A stretch of DNA of 64,000 nucleotides from contig JAFUVQ010000060.1 in NCBI GenBank assembly GCA_017477505.1, forward strand, positions 62,001-126,000, in the 5' to 3' direction. Below are positions 11,214 to 19,583 of the stretch, one piece after another (positions within the stretch are counted from its first letter, which is position 1; every line of letters begins with the position of its first letter). The translations under genes were made by a program, and so were the position numbers. A model generated the notes under the pieces. That model worked only from the letters and a program-made list of their open reading frames with translations. It did no database searches and was not told the origin of the DNA. The stretch comes from Eubacterium sp. (lineage in GTDB: Bacteria > Bacillota > Clostridia > Lachnospirales > Lachnospiraceae).

Positions 11214-12197
11214 CTATCTGAATATTGCAAATGCCATATCCGCCGCATAAAGAAGCACCATCAATGCTCCCTCAAGCTTGTTTATGGCTCTGCCCTTGAT
11301 CGTAAATATATAAACTATTGTGCTGACTACTATAAGAATAGTAAGGTCATAAAGTGATGCCGTATTCACGGATATAGGATGTATGGTCGAAGATACTCCC
11401 AATATCAGGAGAAGATTGAAAAGATTCGAACCCACTACGTTTCCTACAGCCAGTCCTGTTTCACCCTTTCTTGCTGCAACTATAGAAGTTACAAGTTCCG
11501 GAAGTGATGTTCCAAGAGCAACAACTGTAAGTCCTATCAGAGTCTCGGACATACCAAAAACTCTTGCAATACTCTTTGCAGAATATACAACTGCCTCACC
11601 GCCGCTGACGATAAGAGCTATGCCTATAAGGATAAGAAGTATACACTGCCATACCGGAAGTTTCTTGCTGTCTTCATCATCTTCCGTAGGATGCTTCTTT
11701 GCATCGATGATGAGATATACGATATAGCAGACAAAGAGCACCAGCAGTATGATTCCTGTATAACGTCTTACATATCCTGCTTCATCAGCCATGGCAAGGG
11801 CCGGAAGCTTACCTGTAAAAATAGTAGCGCTGCAGGTAAGAAGAAGTACCAGTGCGGTGACTGCTATTGAAAACGGAAAATCTCTCTTTATAATGATCTC
11901 ATCAACGGGAACCTTATGAATCAGGGCACATATTCCCAACACCACAAGAAGGTTAAAAAGATTTGAACCGACAACGTTACTGAGGGCTATCTCATTTGAA
12001 CCGGCTATAGCCGCTGCCGAACTGACTGCAAGCTCCGGTGCACTGGTTCCCATAGCCACTACCGTGAGCCCTATGATAACTCCCGGGACCTTAAAAATCC
12101 TTGCCAGCCCCGCGCTGCCGTCTACAAACCAGTCAGCGCCCTTGATAAGTGCCGCAAAGCCGATGATAAGTACTAAAAAATCAATTAAAAGCTTCAT
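11214..12197 (-). CDS. CaCA-family Na+/Ca2+ (cation) antiporter
   Basis: Integral membrane antiporter, 327 residues and ten hydrophobic helices, built from two homologous halves. The alpha-repeats are 'GTSAPELAVSSAAA...NVVGSNLFNLLVVLG' in the N-terminal half and 'GTSLPELVTSIVAA...NVVGSNLFNLLLILG' in the C-terminal half. Each has the acidic Glu and the G-SN-F motif that bind Na+ and Ca2+. This is the YrbG-type bacterial subgroup. Its position just ahead of DUF1846 and the ATP synthase suggests a role in ion homeostasis tied to the membrane gradient, which is inference. A consensus-like promoter lies at 12235-12263. Confidence 0.93.
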   Translation of the reverse strand: MKLLIDFLVLIIGFAALIKGADWFVDGSAGLARIFKVPGVIIGLTVVAMGTSAPELAVSSAAAIAGSNEIALSNVVGSNLFNLLVVLGICALIHKVPVDEIIIKRDFPFSIAVTALVLLLTCSATIFTGKLPALAMADEAGYVRRYTGIILLVLFVCYIVYLIIDAKKHPTEDDEDSKKLPVWQCILLILIGIALIVSGGEAVVYSAKSIARVFGMSETLIGLTVVALGTSLPELVTSIVAARKGETGLAVGNVVGSNLFNLLLILGVSSTIHPISVNTASLYDLTILIVVSTIVYIFTIKGRAINKLEGALMVLLYAADMAFAIFR

Positions 12198-12234
12198 TTT
12201 GAAGAGTCTCCCACATTATTTCTTTAACCTAATA

Positions 12235-12263
12235 ATTATTGCAACATTCAACTCATTCGTCAA
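12235..12263 (-). promoter_or_regulatory. probable sigma-A promoter of the antiporter-DUF1846-atp unit
   Basis: On the minus strand TTGACG (12258-12263), a 17-base spacer and AATAAT (12235-12240). It lies 38 bases upstream of the antiporter ATG. It is the best promoter seen ahead of the whole cluster. Confidence 0.55.
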
Positions 12264-12295
12264 TAACCAAAAAGGTTTTTGTCAATATTTTGTCA

Positions 12296-13516
12296 TTATT
12301 TTGCTGTGATTTCAGTAATCTTACGGTTAGGAATCATTGAAAATGAAAGAATTCCGTTTTCAAATGACAGCTTCTCCCCTGCCGCATCATAGAATTCAGT
12401 GTCCCCGGGGATATCATCAGTCAGTGTAAGATTAACGGTAAGCGGCACATCAAGCCTTTCATCCGTGAGCTTTCCTTCATTCATTCCGGTATTTATCGTA
12501 ATAGTTCCATCCTTATATACGGCATCAATCGTTACATGTTCTTTTTCATAAATGTATAAAGTTGCTGTTTCAAAATCGGTAACCCAGATATCTCCGGACC
12601 CGCTCTTCTTCTCGAGATAGGCAAGGTGCTGATCCGCATCGGGAATGAGTATGGTCTGATACATATTATCGTCTTCGGGCTTCACATTATGCCACATCTC
12701 TATAAGCCATCCATTTTCATTTATGGCCTCGTCTACCCATGCATTTCTTCCTTCAGTAGTTTCTTCGTCCAGAATGCCCCTGGTCCTGAGGTTGAACCAC
12801 TGCCCCGGTTCGGTACCCTCCTCAGGTGAAAGACTGTTCAGTCCTCTGTCACCACGTCTTACCGCAACATATCCGTCTTCCTCAAGTATCTTATAACCCT
12901 TTTCACACATCTTATTCTCCGGACATACAAAGCATATAGGTTTTTCCCCGAGAAAGTCCTCGAAATAACTGCCGGCATCACTTATCTCATTTCTAAGAGC
13001 CTCTTCGTCACCTGAAATGGCACTTCCCTCCTCCATAGGCTGGTGCCACCTTCCGTGACTCACCATTTTAATTCTGTTATGAGAGAGGGTATCCTGCCAC
13101 TCATTTTCAGCCTGGGATACTATTACCACAGCACCTGCAACCGTTGCTGTGAGATTATGTTTTTCCAGAAGCTGATCAAGATATATGCCCGAATCAAAAT
13201 GTCCGTCATCAGACACTATCGTGACTATGGCTTTCCTGTTTCCGAACACAGGTGCAATCTCTGTGGAAAGAGTTATCTCTCCCTCAGACTCTTCCTTCAC
13301 CTCTTTATTTTCGGAATCAGCTTCTGTTTTTGTGGATGTATCCGTCCTGATAGTAGTCTCTGTTTCTGTCATTATCTCCGTCACTTCCTCAGTGGAGTTG
13401 ATTACAAGCTCCGGATCGGCTTTCCCGCAGCCGGTGATCCCGCTCAAAACTGCAGCGGCGCACATAAGGGCAATCGCTTTCTTCAGAATCTTATTTCCTT
13501 TAACATTAATTCGCAT
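12296..13516 (-). CDS. polysaccharide deacetylase-like lipoprotein
   Basis: Secreted lipoprotein of 406 residues. It has a lipobox 'LSGITGC' at about residue 30, a Thr/Glu-rich linker of about 50 residues, then a NodB-type (carbohydrate esterase 4) domain. Motifs are 'VTIVSDDGHFDSG' (motif 1, the catalytic Asp and metal Asp) and 'MVSHGRWHQP' (motif 2, two metal His). The C-terminal 110 residues form a beta-rich domain. It probably de-N-acetylates a cell-wall or capsular glycan on the outer face of the membrane. The frame is open nine codons further up, but the ATG at 13516 has AGGAG with good spacing. It is divergent from mutS2. Confidence 0.85.
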   Translation of the reverse strand: MRINVKGNKILKKAIALMCAAAVLSGITGCGKADPELVINSTEEVTEIMTETETTIRTDTSTKTEADSENKEVKEESEGEITLSTEIAPVFGNRKAIVTIVSDDGHFDSGIYLDQLLEKHNLTATVAGAVVIVSQAENEWQDTLSHNRIKMVSHGRWHQPMEEGSAISGDEEALRNEISDAGSYFEDFLGEKPICFVCPENKMCEKGYKILEEDGYVAVRRGDRGLNSLSPEEGTEPGQWFNLRTRGILDEETTEGRNAWVDEAINENGWLIEMWHNVKPEDDNMYQTILIPDADQHLAYLEKKSGSGDIWVTDFETATLYIYEKEHVTIDAVYKDGTITINTGMNEGKLTDERLDVPLTVNLTLTDDIPGDTEFYDAAGEKLSFENGILSFSMIPNRKITEITAK

Positions 13517-13566
13517 ATTCACGTCTCCTAAGTCAGTTGTCATTTCATCAAAAAACCGCTCAGCAT

Positions 13567-13594
13567 ATTATACACCCATTTTCCATATATGAAA
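13567..13594 (-). promoter_or_regulatory. probable promoter of the deacetylase lipoprotein
   Basis: Minus strand TTTCAT (13589-13594), 16-base spacer, TATAAT (13567-13572), about 50 bases from the ATG. An inverted repeat ATATGAAAG / CTTTCATAT (about 13587-13624) lies between this promoter and the one for mutS2 and could be a shared control site. Confidence 0.5.
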
Positions 13595-13639
13595 GTTTAG
13601 TTTTCATAAATTTTCTTTCATATGATTAAAGTCTCTACT

Positions 13640-13668
13640 TTTCAAGATACAGTACTGAATGGTATAAT
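13640..13668 (+). promoter_or_regulatory. probable promoter of mutS2
   Basis: TTTCAA (13640-13645), 17-base spacer and a perfect TATAAT (13663-13668), 66 bases upstream of the mutS2 ATG. The -35 is weak, so the assignment rests mainly on the -10. Confidence 0.5.
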
Positions 13669-13734
13669 AACATAGATTATGCGCATAGTTTTTTTACTTC
13701 GTTACTACATAGATATGCGCAGGTGAGGTTTGAC

Positions 13735-16119
13735 ATGAATAAGCGTTCTGAAAGAGTTTTGGAATTTAATAAAGTTTTGGAAATGTTATCCGGCTTCGCG
13801 TCCACTGACGCAGCCAAAAAAAAGGCAGTAAAAATAAGCCCCCGTACTGATATTGCAGAGATTCAGACTCTGCAGCAGGAAACACGTGCAGCTTTCTTGA
13901 GGATGAGTCATTTCGGCAATCTTTCCTTTTCGGGAATCAGGGATATAACTCCCATCACCAGGGCTCTTTCCATAAAGTCTCCTCTTTCCTCAGCGGAACT
14001 TCTGACAGTTGCTTCCCTTCTGGATGCTGCGGCAGCGGTCCAGTCATATGGAGATAAACTCGGTGATATTGCAGAATCCGATATTCTCAGTGAGAGGTTC
14101 TCCATGCTGGCTCCCCTTGCAAATGTTTCCGGCGAGATAAGAAGGTGCATCATATCAGAAGGCGAGATTGCAGACAATGCATCCGGCACTCTCAGAAGTA
14201 TCAGAAAAGAGCTCTCTCAGGCGGATGACAGGCTCCACAGCAAGCTTGACAAGATAATCAAGAGCGAAGCCATGAGGGATATGATGCAGGAGGTTCTTAT
14301 AACTCAGAGGAACGGCCGTTACTGTATCCCGATAAAAGCTGAATACAGAACAAGGATTCCGGGAATGGTGCATGACCAGTCCAAGACCGGAGCAACACTT
14401 TTCATAGAGCCTCTGGAAATAGTTACATTTAATAATCAGATAAGAGAACTGGAGACAAAGGAAGCTGTCGAGATTGAGAAGATTCTCGGGGAACTATCTC
14501 TTATGTGTTCCGATTATACCGATGATATTCTGTTTGATTATAAGCTCCTTACAGAGCTGGACTTTATATTTGCCAAAGCAAAACTGGCCGAAAAAATGAA
14601 AGCCGTTGAACCTGTCATGAGAGATGACGGCATAGTCGATATCAAGAAGGGAATCCATCCTCTTCTTGCAAGAGAAACCGCTGTCCCGGTTGATATAAAG
14701 CTGGGTAAAGATTATACCCTTCTCATCGTTACCGGTCCCAATACAGGCGGTAAGACGGTTTCTCTTAAAACTCTCGGTCTTCTCACCCTCATGGGGCAGT
14801 CAGGGCTACATGTTCCTGCCATGGAAGGCACCGAGCTTTCGGTTTTCACCGACGTTTTTGCCGATATCGGGGATGAACAGTCGATAGAACAGAATCTGTC
14901 TACATTTTCATCTCATATGAGTAATATCGTTTATATAACAAAGCATGCCGACTATCGTTCTCTCTGTCTCTTTGATGAACCCGGCGGAGGAACGGATCCT
15001 GTGGAGGGCGCGGCTCTTGCCATTTCCATACTCTCCTATCTCAAAGATAAAGGTGCAAGGGTAATGGCAACCACTCACTACAGTGAACTGAAAACCTTCG
15101 CAATTTCCGAAGAAGGTGTCATGAACGCCTCATTTGAATTTGACCTTGAAAAGATGCAGCCGACCTACAGGCTTGTGATAGGTGTTCCCGGCAAATCAAA
15201 TGCATTTGCCATTTCCAGGAGACTGGGGCTCTCCGATACCATAATTGATTCGGCGAAGGAAAGGCTTGATACAAATGCCCTTCTTATGGAAAATGCCATA
15301 ACGGATCTCGAGGAACTCAGGAAGGAGACCGAGAAAGACAAGGCTGCTATAGAAAGTTATGAAGAGGAAGTCAGGCGTCTCAGACAGTCTCTTAAAGATA
15401 AAGAAACAAATCTTGATAAGAAGAAAGCTGATATTCTTGATGCAGCAAGAGCCGAGGCGAAGGAACTGATCGACGCCGCCAAGGAGGAGGCCGACCGTTC
15501 CATAAGGGAATACAACAAATGGCTCAAGAATCCATCGAAAGCTGATATCAGCAGGATGGAAAAACGAAGAAGTGAACTCAGGGATAAAAGCAAGAAGCTC
15601 GTAAAAGAGGATAAGTCCGGGACTGAACGTACCGTATCAGGTCATAGAAGCAGTGACTTCCACATCGGCGATACCGTCAAAGTGATCAGCCTTGATACTG
15701 AAGGTCATATCTTAGAGCTTCCTGACAGTAAGGGAATGGCCCTGGTCGGAATGGGAATCCTTTCTTCAAGAGTACATATCGACGACCTACTGATCATTGA
15801 TGGCAGGACAGATAATAATGCAAATGAAAAGAAATCCTATGCTAAAGCCGGGGATACCAGTTTCGGCAAAGGATATACATTTAAACCGGAAATCAATCTT
15901 CTGGGAAAGACAGTTGATGAAGCCGTATCCGAACTTGATAAATTCCTGGACGATGCCATACTGGCTCACGCCGAGACCGTAAGGGTTGTTCATGGAAAAG
16001 GAACCGGAGCGTTAAGAAAAGGCGTTCATGAATATCTACGGAAGAAGAAATTCGTCAAAAAATTTGAACTCGCTGAATTCGGTGAGGGAGATGCAGGTGT
16101 AACTATCGTAAAGCTGTAA
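13735..16119 (+). CDS. mutS2: MutS2 family ATPase/nuclease
   Basis: A 794-residue MutS paralogue implicated in recombination suppression and rescue of collided ribosomes. The order is clamp/lever helices (residues 1-310), an ABC-type ATPase with Walker A 'GPNTGGKT' near residue 334, 'STFSSHMSNI' and Walker B 'LFDEPGGGTDP', then a long coiled coil (about 520-640), a KOW-like stretch, and a C-terminal Smr domain with 'HGKGTGALR'. The Smr box normally read as LDLRG is 'INLLG' here, so the Asp and Arg of the nuclease motif are missing. The ATG at 13735 follows GTGAGG; the upstream GTG at 13723 is less likely. The stop codon lies in a hairpin (GCTGTAACA / TGTTACAGC, 16113-16138). Confidence 0.95.
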   Translation: MNKRSERVLEFNKVLEMLSGFASTDAAKKKAVKISPRTDIAEIQTLQQETRAAFLRMSHFGNLSFSGIRDITPITRALSIKSPLSSAELLTVASLLDAAAAVQSYGDKLGDIAESDILSERFSMLAPLANVSGEIRRCIISEGEIADNASGTLRSIRKELSQADDRLHSKLDKIIKSEAMRDMMQEVLITQRNGRYCIPIKAEYRTRIPGMVHDQSKTGATLFIEPLEIVTFNNQIRELETKEAVEIEKILGELSLMCSDYTDDILFDYKLLTELDFIFAKAKLAEKMKAVEPVMRDDGIVDIKKGIHPLLARETAVPVDIKLGKDYTLLIVTGPNTGGKTVSLKTLGLLTLMGQSGLHVPAMEGTELSVFTDVFADIGDEQSIEQNLSTFSSHMSNIVYITKHADYRSLCLFDEPGGGTDPVEGAALAISILSYLKDKGARVMATTHYSELKTFAISEEGVMNASFEFDLEKMQPTYRLVIGVPGKSNAFAISRRLGLSDTIIDSAKERLDTNALLMENAITDLEELRKETEKDKAAIESYEEEVRRLRQSLKDKETNLDKKKADILDAARAEAKELIDAAKEEADRSIREYNKWLKNPSKADISRMEKRRSELRDKSKKLVKEDKSGTERTVSGHRSSDFHIGDTVKVISLDTEGHILELPDSKGMALVGMGILSSRVHIDDLLIIDGRTDNNANEKKSYAKAGDTSFGKGYTFKPEINLLGKTVDEAVSELDKFLDDAILAHAETVRVVHGKGTGALRKGVHEYLRKKKFVKKFELAEFGEGDAGVTIVKL

Positions 16120-16176
16120 CAGGATACATTGTTACAGCAGCTAACTGAAAAAAGACGTATATAAAGAGAGGTTAAC

Positions 16177-16902
16177 ATGGAAAAACAGAAAATACTTATA
16201 GTAGATGACGATGAAAATATTGCAGAGCTTATATCACTTTATCTTCTGAAGGAATGCTTCGATACAAAGATTGCGTATGACGGCGAAGCAGCCCTTAACA
16301 TGATAGACACATATAATCCGGATCTTATACTTCTGGATCTGATGCTTCCCGGCATCGACGGATATGAAGTATGCCAGCGTGTAAGAAAAACAAGGAACAC
16401 ACCTGTCATAATTCTTTCAGCTAAGGGTGAGGTATTTGATAAAGTCCTCGGTCTTAAGATAGGCGCCGATGATTATATAGTAAAACCATTTGATTCAAAT
16501 GAGCTTGTGGCCAGAGTAAGAGCCGTTCTGAGAAGAACCGACGCTCTTATGGAAGCACAGCCTCCTCAGGATGAAGAACAGACAGATTACAGCCATACAG
16601 GCGAATTCGTTGAGTATGACGGTCTTCTCGTCAACATATCAAATTATACAGTCACATTTGAAGGCAAACCGGTTGAAATGCCGCCCAAGGAACTTGAGCT
16701 TCTCTACTTCCTTGCATCAAGACCGAATCAGGTATTTACGAGAGAACAGCTGCTCTCGCAATTATGGGGCTATGACTTTATGGGTGATACCAGAACTGTT
16801 GATGTTCATATCAAGAGACTCCGCGAAAAGCTGAATACCAACCACAACTGGCAGATTACTACCATTTGGAGAATTGGATATAAATTTGAAACTCTGAACT
16901 AA
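16177..16902 (+). CDS. OmpR/PhoB-family response regulator
   Basis: DNA-binding response regulator of 241 residues. The receiver domain (1-120) has acidic pocket 'DDDE' near residues 10-13, phospho-acceptor Asp in 'LILLDLMLPG' and Lys in 'YIVKPF'. The C-terminal winged helix ('MPPKELELLYFLASRPNQVFTREQLLSQLWGYD...RTVDVHIKRLREKL') is OmpR type. It is followed 33 bases later by its histidine kinase, forming a two-gene operon. AGAGAGG is its ribosome binding site. The stimulus is unknown. Confidence 0.96.
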   Translation: MEKQKILIVDDDENIAELISLYLLKECFDTKIAYDGEAALNMIDTYNPDLILLDLMLPGIDGYEVCQRVRKTRNTPVIILSAKGEVFDKVLGLKIGADDYIVKPFDSNELVARVRAVLRRTDALMEAQPPQDEEQTDYSHTGEFVEYDGLLVNISNYTVTFEGKPVEMPPKELELLYFLASRPNQVFTREQLLSQLWGYDFMGDTRTVDVHIKRLREKLNTNHNWQITTIWRIGYKFETLN

Positions 16903-16935
16903 CCGGACTGTTATTCGTCATGAAAAGGATAAAAT

Positions 16936-18456
16936 ATGCAACGTTCAATTCTCGACAGAATCTACCTCTTCTTCCTTATGGTTCTTCTGTCCACATTTTT
17001 CATCATAATAGTAATTACATCAATCTCCACAAGAAGAACTCTGTCCCAGGAGAAGGTTGAGACTCTCAGAAGCGAAACAAAGCTGGTTGCCAATCAGACT
17101 ATCGGCTTTTATCTGAATAATGATATTACGAAAGAGCAGCTTTCTGATTCACTCCGATACTACGGTGAAGTTCTGAATGCCGATTTCTGGTATGCGGATG
17201 CTTACGGCCGTATCGTTGCAATCTCCAACAGACGGGATGATGATATTAAGAAAACTGAAAACGCTTCCAAAGGCGATGCTGTAAAAAAATCAACTATAGC
17301 ATATGAGAATATTCCGGCAAACATTTATGAGGTGGATAAAACCTACAAGCTGAACGAAGAATTTATAGAAACCGGTAAATTCTATGAACTGTATTCAGCC
17401 GATGTCCTTACCATCAATATGCCGCTTATCTTCTCCCGCTATGATAATCACGGAACTGAAGTACGTTCAAACGGCGGAACTCTTATCTGCCACGCGACCA
17501 TAACTTCCGTTAACAGCCTGCTCATGAATATCTACGGAATGATATATATCCCCTGTCTTTTTATCATTCTGATATCCTTCGTACTTCTATGGATACTGTC
17601 CAACAGAGTAATCCAGCCGGTTAAGAAGCTGTCTGCGGTTGCCAAGGAATATTCACAGGGAAATTTCGATGAGAAGACCGGCATAAAGAGTAATGATGAG
17701 ATAGGACAGCTTGCCCAGTCCATGGAATACATGGCTGAGGAATTCTCAAAACTCGAACAGTACAGACATGATTTCATTTCCAATATTTCCCACGATTTCC
17801 GTTCACCTCTTACATCTATCAAGGGGTATGTCGAAGCCATACTCGACGGAACCATTCCGCCGGAGATGCAGGACAGATACCTCGGAATCGTACTGGATGA
17901 GACACAGCGTCTGACCAAGCTTACCCAGGGACTTCTCGACCTCAATAACTTTGACCTTTACGGGCAGTACCTTAAGCTTTCAAAATTCGACATCGCAGAG
18001 ATCATCAATCCGATGCTCAATACATTTGAAATAAAATGTATCGAAAAGAATATAGCCATCTACCTGAACAATTCCGCAAAGGATACTATAGTCTATGCGG
18101 ATCAGACCAAGATTCAGCAGGTCATCTACAACCTTATCGATAATGCCCTTAAGTTTACACCTGAAGGCAAGCGGATCTTTCTTACCATTACCGAGACAAA
18201 GAGTAAACTTATAATTTCAGTCAGGGATGAGGGCATAGGAATGGATGAAGAGACCACCCGTAAGATATGGACAAGATTCTATAAGGGTGATACATCAAGA
18301 GGAAAAGACAAACAGGGTTCAGGTCTCGGTCTTGCGATCATCAAAGAAATCATAAAGGCTCATAAAGAAACCATAGATGTCAAGAGTACTCCGGGCGGCG
18401 GTTCCAATTTCTTCTTCACACTTACCAAAGCCTCAGCAGTAAAAATTGAAGAATAA
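16936..18456 (+). CDS. membrane sensor histidine kinase (HAMP-HisKA-HATPase)
   Basis: A 506-residue partner of the upstream regulator. TM1 is at about residues 10-32, an extracellular sensor of about 160 residues lies between, and TM2 is at about 195-217. A HAMP domain follows ('NRVIQPVKKLSAVAKEYSQG'), then the HisKA dimerisation domain with phospho-acceptor His in 'ISNISHDFRSPLTSI', then an HATPase with N box 'IYNLIDNALKF', G1 'DEGIGM' and G2 'GSGLGLAI'. All catalytic boxes look intact. The ligand of the extracellular domain cannot be told. A strong terminator follows directly. Confidence 0.95.
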   Translation: MQRSILDRIYLFFLMVLLSTFFIIIVITSISTRRTLSQEKVETLRSETKLVANQTIGFYLNNDITKEQLSDSLRYYGEVLNADFWYADAYGRIVAISNRRDDDIKKTENASKGDAVKKSTIAYENIPANIYEVDKTYKLNEEFIETGKFYELYSADVLTINMPLIFSRYDNHGTEVRSNGGTLICHATITSVNSLLMNIYGMIYIPCLFIILISFVLLWILSNRVIQPVKKLSAVAKEYSQGNFDEKTGIKSNDEIGQLAQSMEYMAEEFSKLEQYRHDFISNISHDFRSPLTSIKGYVEAILDGTIPPEMQDRYLGIVLDETQRLTKLTQGLLDLNNFDLYGQYLKLSKFDIAEIINPMLNTFEIKCIEKNIAIYLNNSAKDTIVYADQTKIQQVIYNLIDNALKFTPEGKRIFLTITETKSKLIISVRDEGIGMDEETTRKIWTRFYKGDTSRGKDKQGSGLGLAIIKEIIKAHKETIDVKSTPGGGSNFFFTLTKASAVKIEE

Positions 18457-18505
18457 AAAAATGAACAGCAGCTCCGTATAAATCCGGTCGCTGCTGTTCA
18501 TTTTT
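18457..18505. terminator. strong bidirectional intrinsic terminator
   Basis: A 16-bp perfect stem AAAAATGAACAGCAGC / GCTGCTGTTCATTTTT with a 17-base loop. It separates the kinase (ends 18456) from the convergent glycosyltransferase (ends 18512) and gives a U-run in both directions. Confidence 0.9.
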
Positions 18506-18511
18506 GTTTTA

Positions 18512-19564
18512 TCAGAACACGTATTTCTGCTGTATGTGATAACTGATGAAGAAAAGTATCATATCAATTATTGCTTTGATTATAACCTCTGGTATCACGG
18601 TTATAAAGTGACATGCCAGTGTAACAAGTACTGCGCTGCAGCACATCTGCACTATGGCGAGTATTACATATTTCCCGGCTGAGATTGCAACCTGCTTGCG
18701 GCTGTTGAATACCAGCTTGTAATTGATAATATAATTATATGTTGCCGAAAGCACCCTCGCCACAACTGTGGAAATGACTATATAGCTTCCGAGGTGCGGT
18801 TTAAGGAAGAAACACAGCACTCCGAAAAGCAGCAGATCCAGCAGACTTGATGAAAGTGATGCAAATATGAATTTCAGGAATTTTGCACCCAGTATCTTAT
18901 ATATCTTTATGGAATCCCTGAATGGATTGAAGTGTGACTGATGATTTTCTTTTGAATCATAAATGGTCTTTATCGGCACTTCTATAATAGGATAAGGACC
19001 TGCTTCAAGAAGCATTCTTGTTTCAAACTCAAATCTTTCTCCCTTCACATCTATAAGCTCTTTCATAAATGCAAGAGGTATGCCACGGAGTCCGGTCTGA
19101 GTATCCGTTACATGAACACCGGCAACATAAGCAAAAACCTTCTCGGTTATCTTATTTCCGGCCCTGCTCTTCCACGGCACATTATCCATGTCAAAATTTC
19201 TGACACCGAGTATAAGATTATTCTTTGTTTCCTCAAGTTTGGCGGAAACCGCCTTTATACATTCCACTGAATGCTGTCCGTCCGAATCAGCCGTTACAGA
19301 ACCCACGGCATCGGGAAATCTGTCTATGACAGCCTGGAACGCAGTCTTAAGGGCACGTCCCTTTCCTTTATTTACCTCATGTACGAGGAGGAAGCCCCCA
19401 TGCTTCTTAATGATGGCCTCCGATTCCTCAAACAAAGGATTATACTTTTCATCACTGCCGTCATTTACGATGATTACCGGCTCTTCGGTATTGGCATCCA
19501 GATCCTTCAGTAATGCAATTAATCTTTCATCCGGCTCATAAGACGGAATTATAATAGGGATCAT
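18512..19564 (-). CDS. family 2 glycosyltransferase with C-terminal GtrA-like membrane domain
   Basis: A 350-residue membrane enzyme. Residues 1-215 form a GT2 domain of the dolichyl-phosphate-mannose-synthase type: 'IPIIIPSYEPDERL', 'VNDGSDEKY', 'KGKGRALKTAF', and the DxD-like 'TADSDGQHS'. Residues 225-350 have four hydrophobic helices typical of GtrA proteins, which flip or position polyprenyl-linked sugars. The fusion suggests synthesis and translocation of a polyprenyl-phosphate sugar for decoration of a wall polymer. It is the last gene of a minus-strand operon with the two genes upstream (19584, 21266). Confidence 0.9.
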   Translation of the reverse strand: MIPIIIPSYEPDERLIALLKDLDANTEEPVIIVNDGSDEKYNPLFEESEAIIKKHGGFLLVHEVNKGKGRALKTAFQAVIDRFPDAVGSVTADSDGQHSVECIKAVSAKLEETKNNLILGVRNFDMDNVPWKSRAGNKITEKVFAYVAGVHVTDTQTGLRGIPLAFMKELIDVKGERFEFETRMLLEAGPYPIIEVPIKTIYDSKENHQSHFNPFRDSIKIYKILGAKFLKFIFASLSSSLLDLLLFGVLCFFLKPHLGSYIVISTVVARVLSATYNYIINYKLVFNSRKQVAISAGKYVILAIVQMCCSAVLVTLACHFITVIPEVIIKAIIDMILFFISYHIQQKYVF

Positions 19565-19583
19565 AAAAGACTCCTCTTAATCT

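Noticed and set aside
16113-16138. terminator after mutS2
   Set aside because: The hairpin spans the stop codon but has no U-tract, and the response regulator follows 57 bases later; recorded only in the gene entry.
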